A stretch of 64,000 nt of DNA from Nicotiana tabacum (Eukaryota; Streptophyta; Magnoliopsida; Solanales; Solanaceae), in NCBI RefSeq assembly GCF_000715075.1, contig NC_134101.1, positions 133,500,237 through 133,564,236 of the forward strand, written 5' to 3'. The notes under the pieces are model-generated. The model made no database searches. It was not told where the DNA came from and worked only from the letters and a program-made list of their open reading frames with translations. The position numbers and the translations under genes were made by a program. The number at the start of each line of letters is the position of its first letter. The first letter of the stretch is position 1. Positions 45,308-57,098 of this stretch are shown one piece after another.

Positions 45308-45835
45308 TATGTCCCATTATCCAGGGGGTCCTGACAACTCTTAACTAAACGACAATTTTAAATCTAAGCTATATCTTTTAAAGGTATGACTTCTGCTAAA
45401 TCTTGTTATCTAAGCCAGTTTTAAACTATGTCCCATTATCCAGGAGGGTCCTGACAACTCTTAACTAAACGACAATTTTAAATCTAAGTTATATCTTCTA
45501 AAGGTGTTACTTCTGCTAAATCTTGTTATGCAAGCCAGTTTTAAACTACGCCCCATTATCCAGAAGGGTCTTGACAATTCTTATGCGAACTTTGAAGCCA
45601 ACTTATATTCCTTTTGGTGCACATTTGTCCTATATTTACTACTTATGATTGTTTTAGGGTTTAACCTAGGTCCCATTTTCCAGGAGGGTCCTGAAAACTC
45701 TTAATTAACGACTATCCTAACAATAAAAGCTTTAAAGCCAACTTATATTCTTTTGGGGTACATTTATACTAGATCTTGCTACTCATGATCATTTTGAATT
45801 TTAAACTGGGTCCCATTTTCCAGGAGGGTCCTGAT
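45308..45835. repeat. ~120-140-bp tandem repeat array C
   Basis: Five copies start at about 45308, 45427, 45547, 45667 and 45807, each headed by CCCATTATCCAGGAGGGTCC (or CCCATTTTCCAGGAGGGTCC) with TGA following. The first two are nearly identical, the later ones more diverged. Confidence 0.88.
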
Positions 45836-46570
45836 CAAACCTGCATGGTACTTACTTTCCTCAGAGGGTGCTTCCTGAAATAAATACCATCTTTGCCCCT
45901 GTTTCAAATCAAAGAAAATCTCGTCAGTTTAAAATATGGTGGTTAGTTGTGGCATTCTTGCTGGGGAGGGTTTTCTCTTTGCCATGCTTTGCTTCAACAG
46001 ACTGCCTTGAACCGGTCGAAAGGACAGTTTTGACCTCATGACTGATCCTTAACTGCAGGATCCCCAACTGTTATTTTCACTTCTGACCCTTCTGTCTGAA
46101 CTCGTATATATCCCATGACGTTACTAAACCATTCCACCGATTCCACTTTTGCTTACACCCCATGTCTCATTTTTCATCATATTATCTCCAGAATGTCCTA
46201 GCCGTATTTTGCTTTGTGCAATTTTGAATCTTGGTAGTATACTTTGACATTCCTTCTTATTTGTTGGAACAAAGCTAACCTTGGAAGAGCTTTACAGGAG
46301 TAAAAATTAACAGCAATGAAATGCGACGATTTTGAGAATTAAGAATAAAGAAGAAAGTCCAAATTTGGATGACTGTTGGAGATAGGAAAAAGGAACTTAT
46401 CTGAGTGGAGTCACTAGCACCAATAATCATGGTATGCATTTTGGATTAATCAGCCCAGTCTATTTAACCAATCTCCCTTCCAATTGTTTTACTTTGTTCT
46501 CCAAGATTTCCACAACCCAATTTTACTTTTCGCCAAATTACGGACCTTGTTCGACCTGCAGTGCCCTGAA

Positions 46571-46757
46571 GGGTTTTCACCGACAAGCCTCTCTTATTTG
46601 TTTGTTCCTCAATTCCTTGTCACCTTATGGTGCCTGCGAAGGTTTTCACCGATAAGACTCTCTCATTTTTACTTTCTCTCAGCTTTCGTCGCCTCATGGT
46701 GCCCGTGAAGGTTTTCACCGATAAGACTCTCTCATTTTTACTTTCTCTCAGCTTGGA
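46571..46757. repeat. 69-bp tandem repeat array D
   Basis: Three units starting GAAGGTTTTCACCGATAAGA (first unit with changes), with CTCTCTCATTTTTACTTTC inside. Confidence 0.85.
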
Positions 46758-47305
46758 TCAGAGTGCTATCCTGATATGAATCACCTCTATTTGCTCAACT
46801 TGGCATCTCTCGAAGACTGATCGGAAGGTCTTTCTTTGGACCGTAATGTGGGCTTTTGGATGGGGTTAGAAAGAAAGGGTATCAAAGGCTCAAAACAATT
46901 TGACATGGGTTTAAAATTACAACTCTTGGAATCACATTTCTTATTACAAGTACAACTTCTGCCCCAGTTTCTTGCTTGGGGATCTTTTGATATTTTATTT
47001 TACTATGACCGAGCCGTGAGGCTGCCTACGTATCCTTAACAGGAATCAGGTCAAACGTAGTTCACACCTGAATTTCCTTGTTGTTATACTTTCTCTTTTC
47101 ACTTCTTTTCTTTTCTCTTTTCTCTTTTTCTTTCTTTTATTTTCTTTTTGTTATTGATTCCAAAAGAGGGGTATGAAAGAAACAAATGCAGCTCAAAAAG
47201 GGGGAACAAAGGGTAAAGTGTTTAGATAGCAGAACGAATTGCCTTCGTCATTTCAATCTTTGAAACAATGCCCGGTACAAACAATCAACAATTATAACAA
47301 AGAAA

Positions 47306-48571
47306 TCATACATAATATCTCTTGACTACATCGGAATTGATGGCCATGTCTGTGCATTTTCCTTCAATATCTGTTAAACATAGAGCACCATTGGACAATA
47401 CTCTGGTCACAATGAATGGCCCTTGCCAATTCGGGGCGAACTTGCCTTTTGCTTCAACCTGATGTGGAAGGATACGTTTCAGCACTTGTTGACCCACTTC
47501 AAACTTTCGGGGACGCACCCTTTTGTTGTATGCTCTTGCCATTCTCTTTTGATATAACTGGCCATGATATACTGCTGCCAATCTTTTTTCATCAATCAAG
47601 TTCAATTGCTCAAAACGGGTTTTGACCCACTCATCATCATCAATCTTAGCCTCAACGACAATCCGAAGGGAAGGGATTTCAACTTCTGCAAGTATTACTA
47701 CTTTAGTGCCATATACCAACAAATAAGGAGTCGCGCCTACCGAAATACGAATAGTAGTGCGATATCCCAACAACGCAAATGGTAATTTTTCGTGCCATTG
47801 CCTCGAACCTTCTACCATTTTCCGAAGTATCTTCTTTATGTTTTTGTTGGCTGCCTCGACTGCTCCATTCGCCTTGGGACGATATGGGGTAGAATTGCGA
47901 TGTGTAATCTTAAACTGTTGACATACCTCTTCCATCAAGTTACTGTTAAGATTAGCACCATTATCTGTGATGATCACCTTTGGGATTCCGAATCGACAGA
48001 TGATATTTGAGTGAACAAAATCGACCACTGCTTTCTTGGTCACCGATTTGAAAGTTTTGGCCTCAACCCACTTGGTGAAATAATCAATGGCTACCAGAAT
48101 GAACCTGTGCCCGTTGGATGCTGCTGGCTCAATTGGTCCAATGACATCCATGCCCCAAGCAACGAAGGGCCATGGTGCCGACATTGTGTGCAATTCCGAT
48201 GGTGGAGAATGAATCAAATCTTCGTGTATCTGGCACTGATGACATTTGCGCACAAAATTGATACAATCTCGCTCCATGGTAAGACAATAATAACCTGCTC
48301 GGAGAATTTTCTTTGCCAACACATATCCGCTCATATGTTGTCTGCAGACTCCCGAATGTACTTCGGACATGACAGCCATAGCCTGTTTAGCATCTATGCA
48401 TCTTAATAATCCAAGGTCTGGTGTTCTCTTATACAAAACTCCTCCACTTAATAAGAATCCATTTGCCAACCGTCGAATCGTTATATTTTGATCCCTAGTG
48501 GCTTGCACTGGATATATCCCCATTCTAATGTACTCCTTGATATCGTGGAACCATGGTTCGTCATCAAGTTC
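47306..48571 (-). pseudogene. Ogre integrase
   Basis: Reads from about 48571 to the stop at 47306. HHCC zinc region (SEVHSGVCRQHMSGYV; CHQCQIHED), DDE core (WGMDVIGPIEP; VIITDNGANLNSN; RPKANGAVEAANKNIKK), and C-terminal region with VRPRKFEVGQQVLKRILP. All three acidic catalytic residues are present. One in-frame TAA at 48574-48572 (after SNMIE, before ELDDEPWFHD) separates it from the RNase H part; otherwise the frame is unbroken for over 400 residues. It inserts the element cDNA into chromosomes. Confidence 0.92.
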
Positions 48572-49930
48572 TTATTCAATCATGTTACTGTAAGCATGCT
48601 GATCTCGGACTTGAATATGCAGAGGATCGACATAAGCTTTGTCCGGATGGTGCAACATTGATGCCAGGGTAGCCAAAGCATCGGCGACCTCATTATGGAC
48701 CCTTGGAATATGCTTGAACTCCACTGATCGAAACCGTTGACAAAGATCATGTAAATATTGTCGGTACGGTATGAGCTTCAAGTCTCGCATTTCCCATTCT
48801 CCTTGAATTTGATGTACCAGAAGATCCGAGTCTCCCAAGACCAAGACTTCCTGGATATCCATGTCTGCAGCTAGCCTTAGTCCCAAAATACAGGCTTCAT
48901 ACTCAGCCATATTGTTGGTGCAATAAAACCGAAGCTGAGCCATAACAAGATAGTGATGCCCTATTTCAGAAATGAGCACAACTCCTATTCCGACTCCTTT
49001 CATGTTGGTAGCCCCATCAAAGAAAAGTTTCCAGCCTGATTTTTCAATTTGCTCCAGTTCATTGATATGCATCACTTCTTCATCGGGAAAATAAGTTCTC
49101 AATGGCTCATAATCTTCATCGACCGGGTTTTCGGCTAAATGATCGGCCAACGCTTGGGCTTTCATTGCAGTCCGAGTCACATAGATGATGTCAAACTCTG
49201 TGAGCAAGACTTGCCACTTCGCAAGTCTTCCTATCGGCATAGGCTTTTGAAAGATATACTTCAACGGATCCAAGCCCGAAATGAGGTAAGTAGTGTAGGA
49301 TGACAAATAATGTTTCAATTTCTGAGCCACCCAAGTTAGGGCACAACATGTCCTTTCCAGATGAGTGTACTTAACCTCATAAGCCGTGAACTTCTTGCTA
49401 AGATAATAGATGGCCTGTTCCTTTCTGCCGGTGATGTCATGCTGCCCCAGTGCACAACCAAATGAATTTTCCAAGACTGTTAAATAAAGAATCAAAGGTC
49501 TTTCTGGCTCTGGCGGAACCAGCACAGGTGTGTTTGACAAGTATCCTTTTATCTTATCAAATGCTTCTTGACACTCATCAGTCCACTTGACCGCAACATC
49601 CTTCTTCAACAATTTGAAAATAGGCTCACAAGTTGTCGTGAGATGAGCAATAAACCTGCTGATGTAGTTCAACCTCCCTAACAGACTCATCACTTCAGTC
49701 TTGTTCCTCGGAGGTGGCAATTCTTGGATGGCTTTGATCTTTGATGGGTCCAACTCGATGCCTCGTCTACTGACTATGAATCCCAACAGCTTTCTGGATG
49801 GAACACCAAATGCGCACTTGGCAGGGTTAAGCTTGAGGTTGTACCTGCGAAGTCTCAGGAAGAAATTCCTCAAATCCCCAACGTGGTTGGCCTGATGCTT
49901 TGATTTTATGATCACATCATCCACGTACAC
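48572..49930 (-). pseudogene. Ogre RT end, RNase H and second (archaeal-type) RNase H
   Basis: Begins at the catalytic YVDDVIIKSK of RT (49927), followed by the RT thumb and the first RNase H (about 49500-49140; FGCALGQHD; YLSKKFTAYEVKYT; LADHLAENP). A second RNase H is complete at about 49040-48660: LFFDGATNMKGVGIGVVL, NNMAEYEACILGLR, VLGDSDLLVHQIQGEW, HNEVADALATLAS, keeping the D-E-D-D catalytic pattern. Two RNase H domains are a mark of the Tat/Ogre group. The frame is separated from the upstream RT part by a short insertion just before YVDD. Confidence 0.92.
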
Positions 49931-50782
49931 CTCTATACCTCAATCTTCATATCATGAAACACTGTAGTCATTGCTCTCATGTAAGTTGCCCCGGCGTTCT
50001 TCAAACCAAATGGCATTACCCGGTAGCAGTAAGTTCCCCATGGTGTGATGAATGCCGTCTTTTCTGCATCTTCTTCATCCATTAGAATATGATGATACCC
50101 TGCATAACAATCCACAAAAGATCCAATCTCATGCTTGGAACAATTATCGATCAAAATGTGGATATTGGGTAGTGGGAAGTTATCCTTCGGACTTGCTTTG
50201 TTGAGATTGCGGTAATCGATGCATACTCTGATCTTGTCGTCCTTCTTTGGCACATGTACGACATTATCCAACCTAACAGGATATCGAGTGACCCGAATAA
50301 CCTTTGCATCCAACTGCTTGGTGATTTCTTCTTTAATCTTCACACTCATATCAGTTTTGAATTTCCTCAACTTTTGCTTGACGGGAGGAAACGCTGGATC
50401 AGTGGGCAATTTGTGGACCACTAAATCAGTGCTCAAACCTGGCATGTCGTCGTATGACCATGCAAAAACATCTTTGAATTCGATGAGTGCTTTGGTTAAC
50501 TCTTCCCGAATCTTTGGCTCGAGGTGGACACTTATTTTAGTCTCTCGGATATTATCTGTGTCTCCCAAATTGACGGCTTCTGTATCATTCAGGTTGGGTT
50601 TGGGTTTTTCTTCGAAGTAAATTAACTCCTTACTAATCTCTTCGAAGGCCTCATCCTCATTGTATTCTGATTCGTAATCACAATCTACTTCTTGAACTAT
50701 TATTTCGGAATCAGATTGATTTTTAAGACTGGGCTGGGGATTTCTTATGCATGCCATATCATTAGAGCCAGTGTAAAAAGAA
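49931..50782 (-). pseudogene. Ogre reverse transcriptase, first part (second exon start)
   Basis: Opens right after the predicted intron with SFYTGSNDMAC, then an acidic linker, then RT blocks VHKLPTDPAFPPVKQK, HVPKKDDKIRVCIDYRNLNK, PKDNFPLPNIHILIDN, FVDCYAGYHHILMDEED, AFITPWGTYCYRVMPFGLKN. It stops at about 49933 where a repeated GAGGT segment adds a TAG and shifts the frame, three codons short of the catalytic YVDD. That lesion alone removes RT activity. Confidence 0.92.
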
Positions 50783-50967
50783 CTGTACAGAAAAGAAAAG
50801 AAAAACAAAAGAAAAATTATCAGGAATGATAAAGAAAGGGAAACTGCATTTCATTGAATGATGGAAGATAATGAGGTTTGCACACTTCAAACAGACTGAA
50901 AGATAAAAATCTGGATTACAACCCTGGAATGATCCAAACAAACTAAAGGAAAATCAAAATAAACTAC
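50783..50967 (-). other. Predicted 185-nt Ogre intron between protease and RT
   Basis: Minus-strand donor GTAGTT at 50967 and acceptor after a long pyrimidine tract (TTTTCTTTTCTTTTCTGTACAG) at 50783. Exon 1 ends TG and exon 2 begins T-TCT-TTT-TAC. Splicing rebuilds a codon and places the RT frame in phase with gag-pro, removing the TAG stop at 50966-50964. An intron at this place is a known Ogre trait. Confidence 0.82.
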
Positions 50968-52976
50968 CAAGACTCCTTTCGAATGGGGAGAGGAGTGACT
51001 TTCCAATCATTAAGCTTTGTTTGTGGCCCAACGAATTGAATTTCTGCATTGTTAGGATCTTCACCACTTTCCACCATGTTCACACCGTCAAACAACTTTT
51101 CAAATCTTTCAATTAACTCCTCGTCAGGATTAATCATAGAACTGGGAATTGTTGTTACCGGGCGACTTCTGGTACCGGACTTGACAAATGATTTGGAAAG
51201 ACGTGGGACTGGCTTTGGAAGGACCCATGCCTTCTGTTTTAGCTTTCTGGCCTTTCTTATGTCTGCGGCAGTGGGCTTGAATCCCAAACCAAATGTTCCC
51301 AAGTTTTCGGGAAGAAACACCGACTGTATGATGCCTTGCAAAGACGAGCCCAAACCTTTACCGAGTAAAAAACCATTCTTCAACATCTCATAGGCTACCA
51401 TGACTGATGCGGCGGCTATCTTTGGTTTTGGAATGTATTTCCCCTCTGGAACTTTCTCTACCAACATCGTGTCAGAAACCTGGTAGACCCATGGTCCCTG
51501 GTCATCTCCCACTTCAATGACTGGTACAATGGCATTGCTGCGAGCACATAAACTGTCTTCCCCATGCATAACTATTTCTTGTCTATCCCATTCAAATTTG
51601 ACTACCTGGTGTAGTGTTGATGGGACTGCTTTAGCGGCATGGATCCATGGTCGACCCAACAGTAAATTATAGGAAACAGCTATATCCAGCACCTGAAACT
51701 CCATTGTGAACTCGACTGGCCCTATCGTCAGCTCCAGCACTATGTACCCAACCGAATCTTTACCTCCGCCGTCAAATCCCCGCATGCAAATACTGTTCTT
51801 ATAGATCCTCTCATCTTCTATTTTCAACTTGCTTAGAGTGGAGAGAGGACAGATGTTTGCGCTTGACCCGTTGTCAACCAATACCCGGGTCACCACAGAG
51901 TTTTCACATTTTAATGTGAGGTAAAGAGCTCTGTTGTGCTCAGTACCTTCTACAGGCAATTCATCATCAGAAAACGTGACTCTGTTTGCTTCGAAGATTT
52001 TGTTGGCTATTTTTTCCAAGTGATTCACGGAGATCTTATCGGGAACGTGTGCCTCATTCAAGATCTTCATTAAAGCTTGACGGTGCTCGTCCAAATGGAT
52101 CAATAATGACAATAGGGAAATTTGAGCGGGCGTCTTTCTTAATTGTTCCACGATAGAGTAGTCATGCAGCTTCATCTTCCTCAAGAATTCTTCTGCTTCT
52201 TCTTCAGTTACGACTTTCTTTATTAGTACTGGATTATTTTTAGCTCTTCTTAACTCCTCGAGAGTAAAACACCTTCCCGAGCGAGTCAAACCCTGTACTT
52301 CACAGATTTCTTCTTTGACTTCCTTGCCTTTGTACATCACCGTTACCTGTTCGTAATTCCATGGGATAGCCTTGCTGTTGATTATTGGTAACTGGGTTAC
52401 CGGCTTGATAATAACCCGATCTGCGCGGGCTCCTTCCACGATTATGATAGGTTTGCTGGCCGCTCCCGGTACAATCACCTTCACCCCTTTCTGTTTCATT
52501 GCAACTTTGCTTAAAGACCCCTTCTCAACTGCCACAGATGGCTCAACACTCTTTTTGCTCTGCTTGAGCACCAACTTCTCATTTGCTGATTGTTCATCTG
52601 TCTTGACTCCACTAGACCGAATCATCATGACGGTCTGTGATGGCTTCTTGGGTTCTCCCTCCGCATGCACTATTTCGATCATATTCGCCTCCTGGTGGAC
52701 TGGCATTGGATTCTTGTTAATATTGGGCGCCTCGGGAGCTTGAACTTCAATTCTATTGGTATCAATAAGCTCCTGTATCGCTTTTTTCAAGTGCCAGCAC
52801 CTTTCTATATCATGACCCGGAGTACTAGAACAATATTCACAGCTGACAGTATAGTCAAGATTCTTTGGAGGAGGATTTGGCAGTTTGGACTGTATCGGCC
52901 TTAGCATATCTAGCTGTTTTAGCCTGTGAAACAGACTGGTGTATGATTCTCCCAACGGAGTAAAGGTTTTCTTTTT
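50964..52976 (-). pseudogene. Ogre gag C-terminal region and aspartic protease
   Basis: A 660-codon open stretch. A CCHC-like knuckle (CEYCSSTPGHDIERC, spacing CX2CX5HX4C) lies at about 52840-52795. The aspartic protease active site VLVDNGSSANICPLSTL is at about 51880-51830 with LLGRPWIHAAKAVPST further on, and a G-patch-like segment (MLKNGFLLGKGLGSSLQG) at about 51390-51340 fits Ogre protease architecture. Protease cuts the polyprotein. An in-frame TAG at 52979-52977 (after GERL, before KKKTFTPLGES) splits it from gag; otherwise it is continuous to the intron donor. Confidence 0.9.
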
Positions 52977-54454
52977 CTACAACCTTTCACCCTTGAGTGC
53001 TTGACTAGGCCTGAAACTTGGTTCGGGAGTGTTTTGGTAGGCTCGTGGATGTGGATAAGTATTTGGTAGGACAGGAGCACGCCATTGAGCGTGGGCAGGA
53101 GGTTGGTTGTATGCTTGTGCATGGTGTACGGAAAAATGAGGTTCTGGTGGGGGATAGTAGTGTTGGGGTGGATTGTGGTGATAAGTTTGTTGGTGGGGTC
53201 GAGGTTGATTGTAGTGGTAAGGTGAACCTCTGGATCCGGACCAAGTTCCTGAATCAACTATTGTTGCTTCCTCTCTCTTCTTCTTCCCAATCCCTCCTAT
53301 GCCGCCTTGAATAGCCTGAGTAGTTGCTTTGATAGCCGAATAGCTCATGATTTTATTCGACTTGAGGCCTTCTTCTACCATGCCCCCCATCTTTACTACT
53401 TCGTTGAATGACTTTCCCACAGCTGAGACCAAATGGCCATAGTAAGTAAGTTCCAAAGCCTGTAGGAAGTAATCTACCATCTCACTTTCCTTCATTGGTG
53501 GATCTACTCTTGCTGCTTGCTCCCTCCATCGGAAACCATATTCTCTGAAGCTTTCACCGTGCTTCTTCTCAAGTTTAGTCAAGGACAGTCGATCTGGAAT
53601 GATCTCAAGATTGTATTGGAAGTGACAAGCAAATGCTTGCGCCAGATCATCCCATGTGTACCATCTCCCATGGTCTTGGCGGGTATACCATTCCAATGCT
53701 GATCCACTCAAACTCTGACTGAAGTAAGCCATTAACAATTCATCTTTTCCTCCAGCTCCCCTCATATTGTTGCAAAAACCCCTCAAGTGGGCTACTGGAT
53801 CGCCGTGCCCGTTGTATAGATCGAACTTGGGCATCTTGAAACCTGCCGGTAATTGCACATTCGGGAACAGACATAGGTCCTTGTAGGCTACGCTGACTTG
53901 CCCTCCCAACCCCCGCATGTCTCTGAATGATTATTCTAAGCTTTTAACTTTCCTGAACATCTCCTCCTGTTCGGTATTTTTGACTGGTTTATCAGCTTCT
54001 ATCGGGAGGTCAAAGCGAGGAGTATATGAATGGGTTTCTAGAGGTTTGAAAGTGGGTTCCGAAGGGTAGTATTGGTTGTCCTGGGCCTAGAAAATAGACT
54101 CGCTAGGAGATTTGTGGAGTGTAGCTGGTGGAGGTGCTACGAAGACAGGAGTTACTGGTGGAGGATGGTATGGAATTGGTTTAGGGGGTGGAGATTGTGG
54201 TGTATGAGAAGTGGTGCCCCAGTAGTGCTGGTAAATGGGAAAGCTCGGGGATAGATCGGTGGCAGGATGATCTTGAGTTTGAGCCGGTGGTGGGGTGGAA
54301 GCAGGGTTAACAGGGTAAGCTGGGGGTGATTGTCCTTTAGACCAGCCTGATACATCTCGGCCATCTATTGCTTAAGTTTGAGCATCTCCTCTTTCATTTT
54401 ACTGACGTCCAACTCCTCTACCTCAACACTTGTGTCGACATCCGGGATAGACAT
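52977..54454 (-). pseudogene. Ogre gag
   Basis: Start MSIPDVDTSVEVEELDVSK at 54454. A TAG after KMKEEMLKLKQ (about 54365), a one-base loss soon after (near 54340), and a TAA at about 53930 break the N-terminal Pro-rich part. The gag domain proper is open from 53918: LPAGFKMPKFDLYNGHGDPV, HLRGFCNNMRGAG, AYFSQSLSGSALEWYTR, RLSLTKLEKKHGESFREYGF. It then runs into a His/Pro/Tyr-rich tail (QQTYHHNPPQHYYPPPEPH). It forms the particle core and binds RNA. Confidence 0.9.
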
Positions 54455-55222
54455 GATTTCTGGTATTGGTCCTTTTGATCTGGTTTGGTAATGATAATGT
54501 GCCAGTATACTCTAGATAAACTAACTACTTGAATTCTCTGGAATAATGACAACAAAACTTGTTAGTGATCAGAGTTTTAACAAATAAACAACCACATATA
54601 GGGATGCAATGCACCTAGGCAATTAGTCATTTCTACCATGTATTTGCTCGGTTGCTTGTGTCATCCCAGCTTTTCCTGACCTTTCCCTTTTATTGTCGCC
54701 TATCTTTTATTCCCTCCCTTTTTTTCATTTTATTCTTTTCTTTTGGTTGTGGTCGAATCTTATGAAGATTGCCTACGTATCATGATTCTGCATGAATCAG
54801 ACCGAGCGTAGTTCTGGTGGAAACAATTATTGTTACTTTTATTTATTTTAACAAACGAAATAGTACAAAGACAGAAATGACATTACATTTGGACAACACT
54901 TTAAGAAAATGGTTTAAAAGACTCAACATGGACTTAAACTAAAACATGACTATTATATGAAAAGTTCCAACAACTATGACTACGCTTTACTCCATAATCT
55001 TTTGCTTTTAATCACTGGAACATCTGCTCACGGTGGGGCTTGACCCGGCTGACCTCCTAGTGTACGGTACATCCTCTCTAACTCCATTGCCAGATGACGG
55101 GCAAAAGTAGGTGCGTGCTCTAGAAACCTTTCATAATCCATCCCTTGGCAGTTCACGTAACTTTGAGAAGTATAAACGGCCAAATCATGGATTTGTGCTC
55201 TGAAATCTTGGAGATTTTCGTC
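54455..55222 (-). other. Spacer between Ogre ORF1 and gag
   Basis: About 770 bp with no conserved frame. Contains a CTACG...CGTAG stem-loop copy (54773-54811) and a pyrimidine-rich stretch (54690-54750). Confidence 0.7.
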
Positions 55223-57098
55223 TTAGTTTTGCAATCGATGTTGGCGAGTGGTGGCTATATCTCTTATGTGGTCTTCGCGATCTAAAGCTGACTCCAATTG
55301 AGCTCGAAGTCTGGCCTGATCGAGTCTTGCCTGTGCTCTCTCCCTATCAATATCTGCGTGCTGATGTTCTCTATTGTACCTTCTCATTTCTTCCAACTGT
55401 GCATGGAGTTGAGCTTCTGAATGTATCCAATAGTTCTTCTCTCTATTGAATTGAGCCATTTCTTCTTCACATCTCATTACTTGGCGTTCCTTACTAGATT
55501 TGGCCTCCTCATTTAGCTGTATGATTTTTTCCTTAGCTTTGTCTAACGCCTTTTCAGTCTTTGTCAATATGGAGTCATAATCTTGCATTTTTTCCATCAT
55601 ATTGGCAATGATTTTCTAATCTTTCCAACTTCTCACTGGCGCTTCAAAGGCTTTCTTCATCTGTTGAAACTGAGCGCGGAGAGTTTTATTTTCGCTAATC
55701 AGACTCTTCTTTTCACCTTCTGTTTCTTGTGCTTGTAAGTCTCTCTCCAAATAGAGGTTCCTCAGGCTTTCTTCTAAGGCATGAATAGTTGCTTTGTACC
55801 CCTTTTCTTTTTCTCCCCAAGCCAACCGTTCTTGGATTTTGTCATCAAAGGCTTGAACATGCGGTCTTTTTATGGGCCTTCTAGGATCAGGTTCTGGTGC
55901 ATCATCCACACGAGATCTTTTCTCAAACCACCTAGCATAGCCCAGATTTATCTCACCTTTCTCAGGATCTGGAACTTGGGTATCATCTTTCAAGTATCGA
56001 CAACCATTCCAAATCCGCTGGATTAAAGCCTCAGGGAGAGTGGCTTCGGGGTGTAGCTCAATCACTTGCACACTCAAATCTTCATCATTAGGCACCACTT
56101 GGTATCTCCCTAACTGCCTTAGAACTCTCTGTGGCGCATACGGCTGGACACTTCTTAAACCCAACAACAACAAATAACTCTTTAAGGTTGACATGTGTAT
56201 CACCTCTCTTACCGGGAGCCATCCCAAAGTCCACTCAATTTGACTTGCCATTAAAGATCTTAAGTGGGATATTCGGGCTTCCACCCCTTCTGGAGATTTA
56301 TAATCTTTTATTCTTTCTTCATAACTCTCGATGAAATTGTCCTTGCTTGGACCATACTGCATGAACTTGGGGTGATGTCGGAGATGTTCAGTCAACCACA
56401 TTTGCAACAAATATTGCAACCTTCGAAGAATTTTGCCCTGGATTTACACAAAGTCAACGCCCGATAAATGTCTGAGAGAATGATCGGGGCAAGAGTGTGA
56501 TGTTCTTTGGTAGTGAGGACTTGTACGACTCTGGCTATGCGAATATCAATCGTCCGCTCTTTGTTTGGGAAGACCATGATTCCTAGAAAAGCCACCATGA
56601 AAGCGAAGCGACGGTGAATCTGCCAGGTGTCCTTGTTTTGTTTGTTAGTAAGGCTCTTTTCATGAATTTCAAATCCATCCGGCTTTCCGAACCTTGAATA
56701 TAGGAAGTTGAAAGAACAACACCCTTTGACAACGTTGCTTTTTCTGATTTGATTACTGATATTCGGAAGACCAAAGAATCGGTGTACTGAGGGAGCCTTT
56801 GGGAATATAAGATTCTGGTTTCTCAAATCTCCGTCAAAACCGGAATATCCAGCTATTTCTTCTAATGTGGGAGTAAGCTCGAAATCATAGAAGCGAAAGA
56901 CATTGTGAACAGGGTCCCAAAAGTCACTAGTGCCGTAATCAAATCATCGCGTGATTTAACTTTCATAATATCTGTGAGAGCTCCCAAATACTTAATGACC
57001 CATTTCTGACCATCTCCTCCTAACTCACGCCACCACATCTGAAGCCGAAATAGAAACTTATCTGCATCTGTGAATGGTGGGTTTTGGACGATGCTCAT
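55223..57098 (-). pseudogene. Ogre ORF1 (plant-mobile-domain-like N part, coiled-coil C part)
   Basis: Extra ORF upstream of gag, found only in Ogre-type elements, of unknown function. The first part (57098-56862, MSIVQNPPFTDADKFLF) then, after a one-base deletion near 56920, a second frame whose YDFELTPTLEEIAGYSGF resembles plant mobile domain proteins. A second frame break lies near 56410. The following 267-aa stretch (56419-55616) ends with a TAG, but the same frame continues at 55615-55223 as a charged helical region (ALDKAKEKIIQLNEEAKSSK; QARLDQARLRAQLESA) with heptad-like patterning. Intact, it would be about 620 aa. Kinship to plant mobile domain proteins is my inference from motif shape. 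Confidence 0.8.

Larger units (their letters stand above)
44097..47305 (-). other. Ogre 3' untranslated region
   Basis: 3.2 kb between the integrase stop and the polypurine tract without conserved coding. It holds four tandem arrays (44513-44800, 44935-45200, 45308-45835, 46571-46757), two copies of the CTACGT...ACGTAG stem-loop (about 44216 and 47026), and three copies of a CTGCCCCAGTTT phrase (44834, 45229, 46963) that resembles the real polypurine tract in reverse complement. Confidence 0.85.

Noticed and set aside
47416..48406. Plus-strand open frames of 69-131 codons
   Set aside because: Antisense to the Ogre integrase; no similarity of their own.
50964..55618. Recoding or stop readthrough at the single TAG codons of the Ogre ORFs
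   Set aside because: Stops differ in position and identity, coexist with frameshifts, and fit random decay; only the one before RT is explained, and by splicing.
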